NCBI GenBank assembly: GCA_015234495.1
Contig: JADGMZ010000192.1
Span: 1 to 21,539, forward strand
Direction: 5' to 3'
Origin: Brevundimonas sp.
GTDB taxonomy: Bacteria > Pseudomonadota > Alphaproteobacteria > Caulobacterales > Caulobacteraceae
Length of the DNA: 21,539 nucleotides
The position numbers and the translations under genes are program-made. Of the stretch, positions 1 to 7,509 are shown in pieces (positions within the stretch are counted from its first letter, which is position 1; the number at the start of each line of letters is the position of its first letter). Below the pieces are notes generated by a model. That model had not been told where the DNA came from. It searched no databases and saw only the letters and a program-made list of their open reading frames with translations.

Positions 1-659
1 CGCACCGCGCCGCCGATGACCAGCGCCGCCAGCGTCAGGGCGCCCAGCACGGCCGCCCCGATCCGGGCCTTGCGCGGCCCCGGCCCGGCCAGCGGCCCGA
101 AGGCCGAGACCGCCGCCACCGTGACCAGTCCGAGGCCGTAGACCCCGACCAGCGAGGCGAACTGCGACGCCGGTGATCCGGCTGCCCAGCTGGCCCCGGC
201 CGGGTTCCACGGGAAGCCGGTCAGCACATGGCCGCGCAGCCATTCCAGCAGTCCGAACAGGCCGGCGAAGACCAGCGCCCGGCCCACCCCGCCCGGGTTG
301 AAGCGCCGGTACAGGGCCGTCGCCGCGCCCCAGAACAGGCCGAGACCGATCGGCAGCAGACTGGCCGCGAACGGCGCCATCCACGCCTGGGCCGGATTGA
401 CCAGAAAGGCCTCGGCCACCCACCAGCAGCTGACGAAGAAATAGGCGAAACCCGCCAGCCAGCCCATCCAGAAGCCGCCGCGCCCCGTCGCCGACCGCTC
501 GGCCAGCAGCATCAGCAGCGGATAGCCCAGCAGGCCGGGCAGGACGCCGAACGGCGGATGCGCCAGCGCCGCGCCGGCGCCCGCCAGCAGCGCCAGGGCG
601 ATGCGGCCGAAGCGCAGGATCAGGCGGTCGCGCCGCGAGGCGGGGTCAAGCTTGAGCAT
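1..659 (-). CDS. lnt: Apolipoprotein N-acyltransferase, N-terminal part (cut by window edge)
   Basis: Lnt adds the third acyl chain to the N-terminal cysteine of lipoproteins in the inner membrane. The frame was read from the ATG at 657-659 and stays open to the window start, giving 219 codons. The product begins MLKLDPASRRDRLILRFGR and continues through several hydrophobic segments. The stretch EWLRGHVLTGFPWNPAG, at about residues 138-155, matches the conserved signature before the nitrilase domain. The Glu-Lys-Cys catalytic domain lies outside the window. The start codon overlaps the end of ybeY by 14 bp, so the two are probably translationally coupled. Alphaproteobacteria often have a CorC/TlyC gene between ybeY and lnt; it is absent here. 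The family call is confident and the exact start fairly so. Confidence 0.9.
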   Translation of the reverse strand, partial: MLKLDPASRRDRLILRFGRIALALLAGAGAALAHPPFGVLPGLLGYPLLMLLAERSATGRGGFWMGWLAGFAYFFVSCWWVAEAFLVNPAQAWMAPFAASLLPIGLGLFWGAATALYRRFNPGGVGRALVFAGLFGLLEWLRGHVLTGFPWNPAGASWAAGSPASQFASLVGVYGLGLVTVAAVSAFGPLAGPGPRKARIGAAVLGALTLAALVIGGAV

Positions 660-1095
660 CGGCCCTGTATGGGTCGGCGACGCCCAGACTGGCAAGGATG
701 CTGCGCTCCTCCGCCTCCATCTCCTCCGCCTCGGCCTCGGCCTCGTGGTCGCGCCCCAGCAGGTGCAGCACCCCGTGCACGGTCAGGTGCGACAGGTGGT
801 CGGCCAGCGACTTCCCCTGCGCCTCGGCCTCGGCCGCGCAGACGCCATAGGCCAGCACCAGGTCGCCAAGATGCGGCGCCGCGCTCTCCGCCGCCGGGAA
901 GGACAGCACATTGGTCGGCCGGTCCCTCTCCCGGAAACGCGCGTTTAGGTCCTGCACCGCCGCATCGTCGGTCAGCAACACGACCACGTCGCCCCCAACG
1001 CCTCCGAGCGCGGCCGTCGCAGCCCGATCCGCCACCGCGGCGGCGTCCGGCAGGGCCGCGGTCCAGGCGTCGTCCTCGACCTCGACCTCGATCAC
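646..1095 (-). CDS. ybeY: YbeY endoribonuclease / 16S rRNA maturation factor
   Basis: YbeY is a zinc-dependent single-strand endoribonuclease needed for 16S rRNA 3' maturation and 70S quality control. The diagnostic metal motif HGVLHLLGRDHE (three zinc-binding histidines) is present, as is the typical NVLSFPA stretch. I place the start at the GTG at 1093-1095 (protein begins as MIEVEVEDDAW, 149 aa), which matches the usual family length and N-terminus. The frame is open further upstream to 1251, but that part only shadows phoH. The start lies 13 bp after the phoH stop, and the end overlaps lnt, consistent with one operon miaB-phoH-ybeY-lnt. The C-terminal third is rich in Glu and Ala (AEAEAEEMEAEE). 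Confidence 0.93.
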   Translation of the reverse strand: MIEVEVEDDAWTAALPDAAAVADRAATAALGGVGGDVVVLLTDDAAVQDLNARFRERDRPTNVLSFPAAESAAPHLGDLVLAYGVCAAEAEAQGKSLADHLSHLTVHGVLHLLGRDHEAEAEAEEMEAEERSILASLGVADPYRADAQA

Positions 1096-1108
1096 GCGCC
1101 GGATCCCA

Positions 1109-2101
1109 TCAGTCGGGGTCTTCCAGATCCGCCACCGGACGGTGCCTGGCCGCGTCGGCGTCGTAGGCCCGCACGATGCGCTCGACCATGGCGTGGCGGA
1201 CCACGTCCTGGGCCTGGAAGCGCTGCACCCCCACGCCCTTGACGTCCTCAAGGATGCGCAGGGCGTGGCGCAGGCCGGAGTCGCGCGGGTTCAGCAGGTC
1301 GATCTGCGACGGGTCGCCGGTCACCACCATCCGCGCCCCCTCCCCCAACCGGGTCAGCACCATCTTCATCTGCAGCCGCGAGGTGTTCTGGGCCTCGTCG
1401 ACGATGATGAAGGCGTGGGCCAGCGTCCGCCCGCGCATGAAGGCGATCGGCGCCGCCTCGATCTCGCCCTTGTCGCGCCGCCGCCGCACGTCGTCGGGGC
1501 CGAGGATGTCGTTCAGCGCCTCCCAGATCGGGGCCAGATAGGGGTCGACCTTCTCGTTCAGGTCGCCCGGCAGGAAGCCCAGCTTCTCGCCCGCCTCGAC
1601 CGCCGGCCGGGTGATCACCAGCCGGTCGACCTGTCCGCGGCGCAGCAGCGAGGCGCCATAGGCCGCCGCCAGAAAGGTCTTGCCCGTCCCTGCCGGGCCG
1701 ACCCCGAAGGTCAACTCGCACTTCGACAGCAGGTCCAGATAGTTGGCCTGGGCCGCCGTCTTGGGCGCGATGGCCCCGCGCCGCCCGACCGGCAGGGCGA
1801 TGGCGTTGGGCGCCACCGTCCCCTGCCCCGCCCGCGGCTGCGTCGCCGCCGCCCCCAGCGCCGTGCGCACGTCGGCCTCGGTGATCTGGGCCCCGGTCGT
1901 CGACCGCGCCGCCAGCGTCTCGATGACCCGCTTCGCCTGCGCCCGGTCGCGCGTCGAGCCGTTGATCGTCACCCCGCCGCCGGGCGTCTCGACCAGAACC
2001 TTGAAGGCGTCCTCGATCAGGGCGACGTGTCGGCTGTTGGGCCCGACCACCGCCCGCAGGGCGGCGTCGTCCAGGGCCAGGAACTCACTCTCACGCGCCA
2101 T
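1109..2101 (-). CDS. phoH: PhoH-like ATPase
   Basis: This is a PhoH family P-loop ATPase, widely conserved next to ybeY and thought to act in RNA metabolism; its exact substrate is not established. Walker A is GPAGTGKT at residues 135-142, Walker B is FIIVDEAQN at about 231-239, and the sensor-like GDPSQID follows. The product is 330 aa. I chose the ATG at 2099-2101 (MARESEF) over the GTG at 2105-2107. A GGGGAG ribosome binding site lies about five bases before the ATG but overlaps the GTG. The start overlaps the end of the unusually extended miaB frame by 11 bp, so the two genes are probably co-translated. Confidence 0.93.
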   Translation of the reverse strand: MARESEFLALDDAALRAVVGPNSRHVALIEDAFKVLVETPGGGVTINGSTRDRAQAKRVIETLAARSTTGAQITEADVRTALGAAATQPRAGQGTVAPNAIALPVGRRGAIAPKTAAQANYLDLLSKCELTFGVGPAGTGKTFLAAAYGASLLRRGQVDRLVITRPAVEAGEKLGFLPGDLNEKVDPYLAPIWEALNDILGPDDVRRRRDKGEIEAAPIAFMRGRTLAHAFIIVDEAQNTSRLQMKMVLTRLGEGARMVVTGDPSQIDLLNPRDSGLRHALRILEDVKGVGVQRFQAQDVVRHAMVERIVRAYDADAARHRPVADLEDPD

Positions 2102-3626
2102 GCGCACTCCCCAAGCCGTCGTCCTCGGGCTTGACCCGAGGATCAGATGTCGTGCGCCTCGCCGAAGAGGACGGGCCCTCTGTCGCGGGCCGATCCGAAC
2201 CCTCTAGCTGCGGATGGTCGGATCCCCGGGTCGAGCCCGAGGATGACGACGCAGGAGAGAGCAGCCGGCCAGTCAAGGAATTCTGTTGTCCCTTCAGGAT
2301 CTCCACCGGAACGATCCGGCCGATCAGATGATCCGCGTCCTCGACATGCACCGATTGCAGCCACGGCGAGCGGCCGATCGCCTGGGCTCCGTGCCGGCCC
2401 TTCTTCTCGAACAGCACCGGCACGGTCATGCCCGCCCGCGAGGCGTTGAACGCCACCTGCTGTTCTGTCAGCAGCGCCTGCAGGGCATGCAGCCGCTGGC
2501 GGCTGACCGCGTCGGGAACCTGCGCCGCCATGGTCGCCGCCGGGGTGCCGGGGCGCGGCGAATACATGAAGCTGAAGGCCGAGGCGTAGTTGACCCGCCG
2601 CACCAGATCCATGGTCTGTTCGAAGTCGGCGTCGGTCTCGCCCGGGAAGCCGACGATGAAGTCCCCCGACAGCGCCATGTCCGGCCGCGCGGCGCGGATG
2701 CGCTCGACCAGCTCCAGATATTTCGTCCGTCCGTGCTTGCGGTTCATCAGTCTCAGGATGCGGTCCGACCCCGACTGCACCGGCAGGTGCAGATACGGCA
2801 TCAGCGCCTCCAGCTCGCCATGGGCCGCGATCAGGTCGTCGGACATGTCGTTGGGATGGCTGGTCGTATAGCGGATGCGGTCCAGCCCCGGGATTTCCGC
2901 CAGGGCATGGGCCAGCCGCGCCAGGCTCGACGGCTTTCCGTCCCGCCCCTCGCCGTCATAGGCGTTGACGTTCTGGCCCAGCAGGGTGACCTCGCGCACG
3001 CCGCGCGCCGCCAGCTCGCGGGCTTCGGCCAGCACGTCGGCGGCCGGCCGCGACCACTCCGCCCCGCGGGTGTAGGGCACCACGCAGAAAGTGCAGAACT
3101 TGTCGCAGCCCTCCTGCACGGTCAGGAAGGCGGTCACCCCCTCGCCGCCGCGCGGAACCTGCAGGGCGTCGAACTTCTCGTTGGGCGCGAAGTCGGCCCC
3201 GATCCGCTCGCCCCGCGCCCTTGCGGTGCGGGTCAGCAGTTCGGGCAGCTGGTGATAGGCCTGCGGTCCGACCACCAGGTCGACGGCGGGCTGGCGGCGG
3301 ATGATCTCCTCGCCCTCGGCCTGGGCCACGCAACCGGCCACGGCGATGGTCATGCCGCCGGCTTTCGCCTCCTTCATCACCCTCAGCTTGCCCAGTTCGG
3401 AATAGACCTTCTCGGCCGCCTTCTCGCGGATGTGGCAGGTGTTGAGGATGACGAAATCGGCGTCCTCGACCGTGTCGGTCGGGGCGTAGCCGAGCGGGCG
3501 CAGCACATCGGCCATGCGCTCGGAGTCATAGACGTTCATCTGGCAGCCGTAGGTCTTGATGAACAGGCGCTTCGGTTCGGCGCCCGCCGCATCGGTCTCC
3601 GGCGGCGACACAAGGGTCTCGGTCAT
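2091..3626 (-). CDS. miaB: tRNA-2-methylthio-N6-dimethylallyladenosine synthase MiaB, with REP-derived C-terminal extension
   Basis: MiaB is a radical SAM methylthiotransferase that converts i6A37 to ms2i6A37 in tRNAs reading UNN codons. The N-terminal UPF0004 domain has cluster cysteines C28, C64 and C99. The radical SAM motif GCDKFCTFC provides C174, C178 and C181, and a TRAM domain ends near residue 456 ([11 protein letters not shown]). The remaining 55 residues are not family sequence. They are the translation of two REP-like palindromes and their spacer, including DPRVKPEDD. The family usually stops soon after TRAM, so this tail was probably gained when a repeat element inserted over the old stop codon. 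The frame is open to 2091 and overlaps phoH. The start ATG at 3624-3626 has no strong Shine-Dalgarno sequence. Confidence 0.93.
   Translation of the reverse strand: MTETLVSPPETDAAGAEPKRLFIKTYGCQMNVYDSERMADVLRPLGYAPTDTVEDADFVILNTCHIREKAAEKVYSELGKLRVMKEAKAGGMTIAVAGCVAQAEGEEIIRRQPAVDLVVGPQAYHQLPELLTRTARARGERIGADFAPNEKFDALQVPRGGEGVTAFLTVQEGCDKFCTFCVVPYTRGAEWSRPAADVLAEARELAARGVREVTLLGQNVNAYDGEGRDGKPSSLARLAHALAEIPGLDRIRYTTSHPNDMSDDLIAAHGELEALMPYLHLPVQSGSDRILRLMNRKHGRTKYLELVERIRAARPDMALSGDFIVGFPGETDADFEQTMDLVRRVNYASAFSFMYSPRPGTPAATMAAQVPDAVSRQRLHALQALLTEQQVAFNASRAGMTVPVLFEKKGRHGAQAIGRSPWLQSVHVEDADHLIGRIVPVEILKGQQNSLTGRLLSPASSSSGSTRGSDHPQLEGSDRPATEGPSSSARRTTSDPRVKPEDDGLGSAHGA
2117..2248. repeat. Inverted pair of REP-like palindromes inside the 3' end of miaB
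   Basis: Unit A (2117-2144) and unit B (2221-2248) are inverted copies matching at 25 of 28 positions, separated by 76 bp. Unit A is itself a hairpin, CCTCGGG (2123-2129) and CCCGAGG (2135-2141) around a 5-nt loop. Unit B carries CCCCGGG and CCCGAGG arms. Palindromes of this kind, translated as DPRVKPEDD, are widespread in alphaproteobacterial genomes. The pair looks like one composite element with inverted ends. Its insertion here explains the odd miaB C-terminus. Confidence 0.8.
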
Positions 3627-3734
3627 GCAGGGCTTTTAGTGCGCCGGCGGCGATCGCGCCATGCCCGCGACAACGTCCCCCTTCGGTCCCCGCACGGCAT
3701 CGGCTAGGCTGGCGCGGCTCAACGGAGGCTCCTC

Positions 3735-4037
3735 ATGTCGATCACCGGTCCCCAGTCCAAGGCCGCCCGCGCCCTTGTCCAATGGCCGCGCGATCACGTC
3801 GCCCGCCTGTCCGGCCTGACCGTCGAGCAGCTCCGCGCCTTCGAACGCGGCCGTATCCATCCCGGCGAAGAGGGGGCGGCCCGCCTGCGCGCCGCGCTCG
3901 AATCCGGCGGCGCCCAGTTCATCGACGAGAACGGCGCGGGCGTCGGGGTGCGGCTCAAGTTCAACAGCCGTGACGTGCGCGCCCTGAACCGTCTCGAGAA
4001 CGAGGGCGGCGCGGTCTCCGACGACGACGCCAGCTAG
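3735..4037 (+). CDS. Small XRE-like helix-turn-helix protein
   Basis: The 100-residue protein resembles small alphaproteobacterial XRE-type regulators. A compact HTH spans about residues 8-55 (HVARLSGLTVEQLRAFERGRI), followed by GAQFIDENGAGVGVRLK, a tail typical of this family. The C-terminus is short and acidic. A GGAGG ribosome binding site stands 5-6 bases before the ATG. It is the only plus-strand gene between fur and miaB and converges with fur: both stop codons lie within one CTAG (4034-4037). A -10-like GGCTAGGCT lies about 25 bp upstream of the start (3702-3710), without a clear -35. In many alphaproteobacteria an acyltransferase gene (plsC) occupies this position. The targets are unknown. 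Confidence 0.8.
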   Translation: MSITGPQSKAARALVQWPRDHVARLSGLTVEQLRAFERGRIHPGEEGAARLRAALESGGAQFIDENGAGVGVRLKFNSRDVRALNRLENEGGAVSDDDAS

Positions 4038-4519
4038 ACCGGATCGATATCGTCCGGGTCGACCCGCGCGGCCCGCCGTTCGAACACCAGGCCCTCGCGG
4101 CTGGACGGCTCCGCCCCCGGGATCGGCTTGCCGTAGAGCTCAAGCTTGTGGCCGACCAGTTCGAAGCCGAGGCGTTCGGCGATCTCGGTCTTCAGCCGCT
4201 CGATCTCGGCGTCGAAGAACTCGATCACCTCGCCCGAGCGGGTATCGATCAGATGGTCGTGGTGGTCGTCGCCCGCCTCCTCGTAGCGCGAGCGGCCGTC
4301 GCCGAAGTCGTGCTTCTCGACCACCCCGGCCTCCTCGAACAGGCGGACGGTGCGATAGACGGTGGCGATCGAGATATGCGGGTCGATCGACGAGGCGCGG
4401 CGGTACAGCTCCTCGACATCGGGATGGTCCTCGGCGCTGGACAGGACGCGGGCGATCACCCGCCGCTGCTCGGTCATGCGCATGCCGCGCTCGGCGCAAA
4501 GTTTCTCGATCCGGTCCAT
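4034..4519 (-). CDS. fur: Ferric uptake regulator Fur (alphaproteobacterial type)
   Basis: This 161-aa Fur-family repressor senses iron and binds DNA as a dimer. The winged-helix recognition region is SIATVYRTVRLFEEAGVV (about residues 50-67). The metal-binding stretch DDHHDHLID contains H86, H87 and H89, and a later VGHKLEL contributes H124. The only cysteine is C8, so the CxxC structural zinc sites of E. coli-type Fur are missing, as is usual in alphaproteobacteria. The N-terminus MDRIEKLCAERGMRMTEQRR strongly resembles my recollection of Caulobacter Fur. The C-terminal extension after about residue 130 is charged and not obviously conserved. The gene starts 27 bp after rimI and is probably the last gene of the tsaB-rimI-fur unit. 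Mur/Irr alternatives are less likely because no haem-type motif is seen. Confidence 0.9.
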   Translation of the reverse strand: MDRIEKLCAERGMRMTEQRRVIARVLSSAEDHPDVEELYRRASSIDPHISIATVYRTVRLFEEAGVVEKHDFGDGRSRYEEAGDDHHDHLIDTRSGEVIEFFDAEIERLKTEIAERLGFELVGHKLELYGKPIPGAEPSSREGLVFERRAARVDPDDIDPV

Positions 4520-4546
4520 GAGGACAGGATAGGCCGACCGGCCGGA

Positions 4547-5014
4547 CTAGGGAAGCGCCCCGGCCAGGTCGCGGGCCAGAAGCAGGGCGTCGCGCCGCCC
4601 GCCGTCGACGCCGGCGTAATAGCCCGGCCGCCGTCCGGCCTCGACGAATCCGGCCCCGGCGTACAGCGCCCGCGCCGCGGCGTTGTCTTCGGCCACCTCC
4701 AGGAAGACGCGCGTCGCTCCCAGCTCCAGGGCGGCTTCCAGCCCTTCCCGCACCAGCCGGGCCCCGACCCCGGCCCGCCTCGCCGACGGCCGCACCGCCA
4801 GGGTCAGGATCTCGGCCTCCCCGGCCACGGCGCGCATCAGGATGAAGCCGTCCGGCGCCGCCACCGGGAACACGCCCGGCTGCTGCAGCAGGGCGGCGAT
4901 CGCCGCCGCGCTCCACGGCGTCTCATGCGGCCCGGCGAACGCCTCGGCGTGGATCGCCGCCATCGCCGGCGCCAACCCGGCGGCGAATTCGGCCGACGGA
5001 CCCGTTGCGCTCAT
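4547..5014 (-). CDS. rimI: Ribosomal protein bS18-alanine N-acetyltransferase (GNAT)
   Basis: RimI acetylates the N-terminal alanine of ribosomal protein S18. The 155-residue protein has the GNAT acetyl-CoA pyrophosphate-binding motif RRAGVG at residues 79-84. This is followed by EVAEDNAAARALYAGAGF (106-123), the usual beta4/alpha4 signature of RimI. The ATG overlaps the tsaB stop as ATGA (5011-5014), so translation is coupled. The tsaB-rimI adjacency supports RimI over a generic GNAT, although substrate specificity cannot be read from sequence alone. Confidence 0.9.
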   Translation of the reverse strand: MSATGPSAEFAAGLAPAMAAIHAEAFAGPHETPWSAAAIAALLQQPGVFPVAAPDGFILMRAVAGEAEILTLAVRPSARRAGVGARLVREGLEAALELGATRVFLEVAEDNAAARALYAGAGFVEAGRRPGYYAGVDGGRRDALLLARDLAGALP

Positions 5015-5685
5015 GACGCCGGCGGCCGCGGCTGGCCGGGCAGCCGGCTCGGCGGGGTGGCGTCAGGCGCACGCAGATACAGGGGCCGCGGCGGCGCTTC
5101 GCGAGGGTCCGCCGCGGCCGTCAGCCGGGCCAGCGCCTCGGGCGACGGTCCGGCCAGATCGGACACCACCGCCCCCTCCGCCGCCGTGACGAGCCCGGCG
5201 CCCGAGCCCACCAGTCGCGCCCCGGCCCCGAGGGCCCGCGCCCGTTCGCCCGCCGCCTCGATCGACAGGGCCTCGGCCGCGCCCAGCGCCGCCCCGTCGC
5301 GCCAGAAGCGGGCGTAGACCTGGCCTCGACGGGCGTCGATGAGGGCGGCGGTCGCCCCCGCCCCCTCGACGGAGGCCGCCAGCGCGTCCAGCGTCGAGAC
5401 CCCGACCACCGGCCGGCCCAGCGCTGCGCCCAGCCCCTGGGCGAAGGCCAGCCCGACCCTCAGGCCGGTGAACGATCCGGGCCCGACCGTGACCCCGATG
5501 CGTTGGACGCCGGCAAAGCCGCCGGCCTCGGCCACGGCGTCGCGCGCCATCCCGGCCAGCCGCTCCTGGTGTCCCCTGGCCATGGCCTCCGAACGCAGCC
5601 CCAGCGGCCGCACCAAGGCGCCCTCGACCCCGAACACCCCGGCGCTGCACAGGCCCAGCGCCGTATCGATGACCAGCACCCTCAC
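5011..5685 (-). CDS. tsaB: tRNA threonylcarbamoyladenosine biosynthesis protein TsaB
   Basis: TsaB is the inactive ASKHA paralogue that partners TsaD and TsaE in forming t6A37 of tRNA. The family signature VGPGSFTGLRVGLAFAQG is present, along with an N-terminal VLVIDTALGLCSAGVFG strand-loop. I place the start at the GTG at 5683-5685 (224 aa), which has a GGAGG ribosome binding site seven bases upstream. The frame extends to 5757 upstream, but that part is Gly/Arg-rich and atypical. A second GTG six bases downstream (5677-5679) is a possible alternative. The C-terminus is proline-rich (RLPGQPRPPAS). The stop overlaps the rimI start. Confidence 0.9.
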   Translation of the reverse strand: MRVLVIDTALGLCSAGVFGVEGALVRPLGLRSEAMARGHQERLAGMARDAVAEAGGFAGVQRIGVTVGPGSFTGLRVGLAFAQGLGAALGRPVVGVSTLDALAASVEGAGATAALIDARRGQVYARFWRDGAALGAAEALSIEAAGERARALGAGARLVGSGAGLVTAAEGAVVSDLAGPSPEALARLTAAADPREAPPRPLYLRAPDATPPSRLPGQPRPPAS

Positions 5686-5725
5686 GCCGCCGCCTCCGCC
5701 CCTGGAGTTGCGCCCGCCGCGACCC

Positions 5726-6115
5726 TCAGTCGTCGCGGGCGAGCGCCCGCACAACACGCGCCAGCGAGCGGCGCAGCTCGCGGTCCTCGATCAGTGGCCA
5801 GGCCGCCGCCACCGCTCGCCCGTCTGCCGTCGCGGTGATGCGGCGCAGGTCCTCCCAGCCGCCGTCGCCGCGGCCGCGCACGGTATCCACCGGCGGAAAG
5901 AAGGCTTCGACCGAGGTGGCCAGCACCGTCGCCACCCGATGCAGGCGCGAGGCCGAGATGCGGTTCTGTCCGGTCTCGTATTTCTGCACCTGCTGGAAGC
6001 TGATCCCCAGCTTCTGCGCCAGCGCCGTCTGCGACAGGCCCAGCGCCGAACGGCGCAGGCTGATCCGCGCGCCGACATAGGTATCCACCAACTCCGGCTC
6101 GCCGATCCTGGGCAT
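5726..6115 (-). CDS. XRE-family transcriptional regulator
   Basis: This 129-aa protein has a clear XRE/Cro helix-turn-helix at residues 15-71 (ISLRRSALGLSQTALAQKL, then GISFQQVQKYETGQNRIS). The C-terminal half has no domain I recognise but keeps an aliphatic helix ending LRRSLARVVRALARDD. The ATG at 6113-6115 is preceded by GGGAG seven bases away. The stop is 40 bp before tsaB, so it may lead a transcript with tsaB-rimI-fur. Upstream are a 13-bp interrupted palindrome and a repeated GTTTCAT, which make autoregulation likely. The family is common in alphaproteobacteria near housekeeping operons; no specific target is known from sequence. Confidence 0.88.
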   Translation of the reverse strand: MPRIGEPELVDTYVGARISLRRSALGLSQTALAQKLGISFQQVQKYETGQNRISASRLHRVATVLATSVEAFFPPVDTVRGRGDGGWEDLRRITATADGRAVAAAWPLIEDRELRRSLARVVRALARDD

Positions 6116-6145
6116 GGCCTCGCTCCCTCTGCTCCCGACGGAACA

Positions 6146-6185
6146 GTTTCATGGAAACGGGAATCCTGCAACCATTTCGTTTCAT
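6146..6185. promoter_or_regulatory. Candidate operator for the XRE gene (GTTTCAT repeats and palindrome)
   Basis: The 70-bp gap between two regulator genes holds GTTTC-ATG-GAAAC (6146-6158), a perfect 5-bp-arm inverted repeat with a 3-nt spacer. GTTTCAT also occurs twice in direct orientation, at 6146-6152 and 6179-6185, 33 bp apart, about three helical turns. On the minus strand TTGCAG (6166-6171) followed 17 nt later by AACTGT could be a weak promoter overlapping the palindrome. A GANTC (CcrM-type) site, GAATC, is at 6161-6165. That this is an operator is inferred. Confidence 0.45.
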
Positions 6186-6761
6186 CTACACATCCAGCCG
6201 GGCGATGACCGCCGAGACCCGGCGCGTCGCCGCCCGGTCGATCCGCTCCTCGACGCCGTCGACGCCCCGCACCATCAGGGCGTCGGCGTCGGCGCCCTCA
6301 TAGAGGCGCACCCGCGTCTCGCCGTCGGTCATCTCGATGACGCAGCCCTGACCCCGCCGCGGCCAGCGCTCCGGTTCGTACTCCAGCACCACGCCCGAGG
6401 CCGCCCACGGCGCCAGGTCGTCATTGGACAGCTGCAGCCGGCGGGTGCGGCCGGGCGGCCCGGCGAAGGCCCGCCCGCGCGCCTCCAGCCCGGACGGCGG
6501 CGGTTCCGGCGCCGCAACGGCGGGCGCCCCCAGCCTGAGGGCGAGGTCCTCGGGGGACGATCCGATGGCGGACGTCAGGCGGCGCTGCACGTCGGGGCGG
6601 AACAGCCCCGGCCGCTTGCCGGCCTCGTACAGGCCCCAGCCCTGGCTGGTCATGCCCGCCGCGGCGCCCGCTGCCGCCTGGCTGAGTTTCGCCTCCTGGC
6701 GCAGGGCGGCGAGCGCCTCGCCGAGGCGCCGGGCGTCGCTGTCGCTCTCGAACCGGGGCAT
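6186..6761 (-). CDS. XRE regulator with degenerate S24/LexA-like C-terminal domain
   Basis: The 191-residue protein has an N-terminal XRE-type HTH (about residues 12-66, LGEALAALRQEAKLSQAAAG then SQGWGLYEAGKR). A Pro-rich linker (about 80-105) follows. The C-terminal domain (about 108-191) resembles the S24 fold: SNDDLAPWAASGVVLEYEP is placed like the LexA-type GDSMxP...GDxV motif. The position expected to hold the catalytic Ser is Asp (NDDL), and the stretch expected to hold the catalytic Lys reads TRVRLYE. A self-cleaving repressor is therefore unlikely; a ligand- or DNA-responsive scaffold is more plausible. It lies 70 bp upstream of a second XRE gene on the same strand. GTTTCA at 6807-6812, upstream of this gene, repeats the operator half-motif seen before that gene. 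Confidence 0.8.
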   Translation of the reverse strand: MPRFESDSDARRLGEALAALRQEAKLSQAAAGAAAGMTSQGWGLYEAGKRPGLFRPDVQRRLTSAIGSSPEDLALRLGAPAVAAPEPPPSGLEARGRAFAGPPGRTRRLQLSNDDLAPWAASGVVLEYEPERWPRRGQGCVIEMTDGETRVRLYEGADADALMVRGVDGVEERIDRAATRRVSAVIARLDV

Positions 6762-6860
6762 GGGCCCATTGTGGCGCAGGGCGCCCGGCGAAGCGAGGAC
6801 GGATTTGTTTCAGGCTCGCCCGTCCGTCCCCCGGTCGCCGGCGGAGAGACCTTCAGCCGC

Positions 6861-7418
6861 CTAGATCACCTGCTCGACGCGGGTCACTTCCGGCACATAG
6901 TGTTTCATCATCTGCTCGACCCCGGCCTTCAGCGTCGCCGAGGACGACGGGCAGCCCGAACAGGCGCCGCGCATGCGCAGGGTCAGCACTCCGCTCTCCA
7001 GATCGAAGGCGTCGAACAGGATGTCGCCGCCGTCCTGGGCCACCGCCGGGCGGATGCGGCTGTCCAGCAACTGCTTGATCTCGGCGACGATCTCGTCATC
7101 CTCGACCTCGGTCCCGGCGCTGTCGAGAGCGCCGCCGCGCATCAGCGGCGCGCCCGAGACGAAATGATCCATGATCGCGGCCAGGATCGGGGCCTTCATC
7201 TGCGCCCAGTTCGGCCCCGCCGCATCGCGCGTCACCGAGACGTAGTCCGAGCCGTAGAACACCCCCGCCACGCCCTCCAGCTGGAACAGGCCCTCGGCCA
7301 GCGGCGAGGCGTCGGCCTCGTCGATGGTGCGGAACTCGCGCGGCTCTGAGGAGACTTCCCGGCCCGGCAGGAATTTGAGCACGTTCGGATTGGGGGTGGG
7401 CTCGGTCTGGATGAACAT
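6861..7418 (-). CDS. NifU-like Fe-S cluster carrier (Nfu family)
   Basis: This is a 185-aa Fe-S scaffold/carrier with an N-terminal Nfu_N domain (MFIQTEPTPNPNVLKFLPG, about residues 1-90) and a C-terminal NifU domain. The latter holds the cluster-binding pair C153 and C156 in RGACSGCPSSSATL. This matches the mitochondrial NFU1/alphaproteobacterial architecture rather than E. coli NfuA, so no E. coli symbol is given. The start is the ATG at 7416-7418. An in-frame extension to 7481 is not supported because the family begins MFIQTEPTPNPN. It lies 91 bp after usp on the same strand. TTGAAC upstream may be part of a weak promoter. Confidence 0.93.
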   Translation of the reverse strand: MFIQTEPTPNPNVLKFLPGREVSSEPREFRTIDEADASPLAEGLFQLEGVAGVFYGSDYVSVTRDAAGPNWAQMKAPILAAIMDHFVSGAPLMRGGALDSAGTEVEDDEIVAEIKQLLDSRIRPAVAQDGGDILFDAFDLESGVLTLRMRGACSGCPSSSATLKAGVEQMMKHYVPEVTRVEQVI

Positions 7419-7509
7419 GGCCGGTAAGTGCGCCCGGCCGACCGCGGGTTCAAGGCGCCGCGACGTCGCGTCCTGCTGCACAGCCGCCGGTCGTCGCCAT
7501 GCGGGCCCG

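Noticed and set aside
228..1166. Plus-strand 312-codon frame at the left edge
   Set aside because: Extremely Arg/Pro-rich and antisense to lnt and ybeY, which have clear family motifs.
6146..6158. Possible ParB binding site (parS) because of GTTTC...GAAAC arms
   Set aside because: The parS consensus has four bases (ACGT) between the arms (16 bp in total); here the spacer is three bases (ATG). It fits a local operator better.
6140..6165. Caulobacter SOS box (GTTC N7 GTTC) upstream of the XRE genes
   Set aside because: Only GTTTC/GTTCC pieces occur and the N7 spacing is not met.
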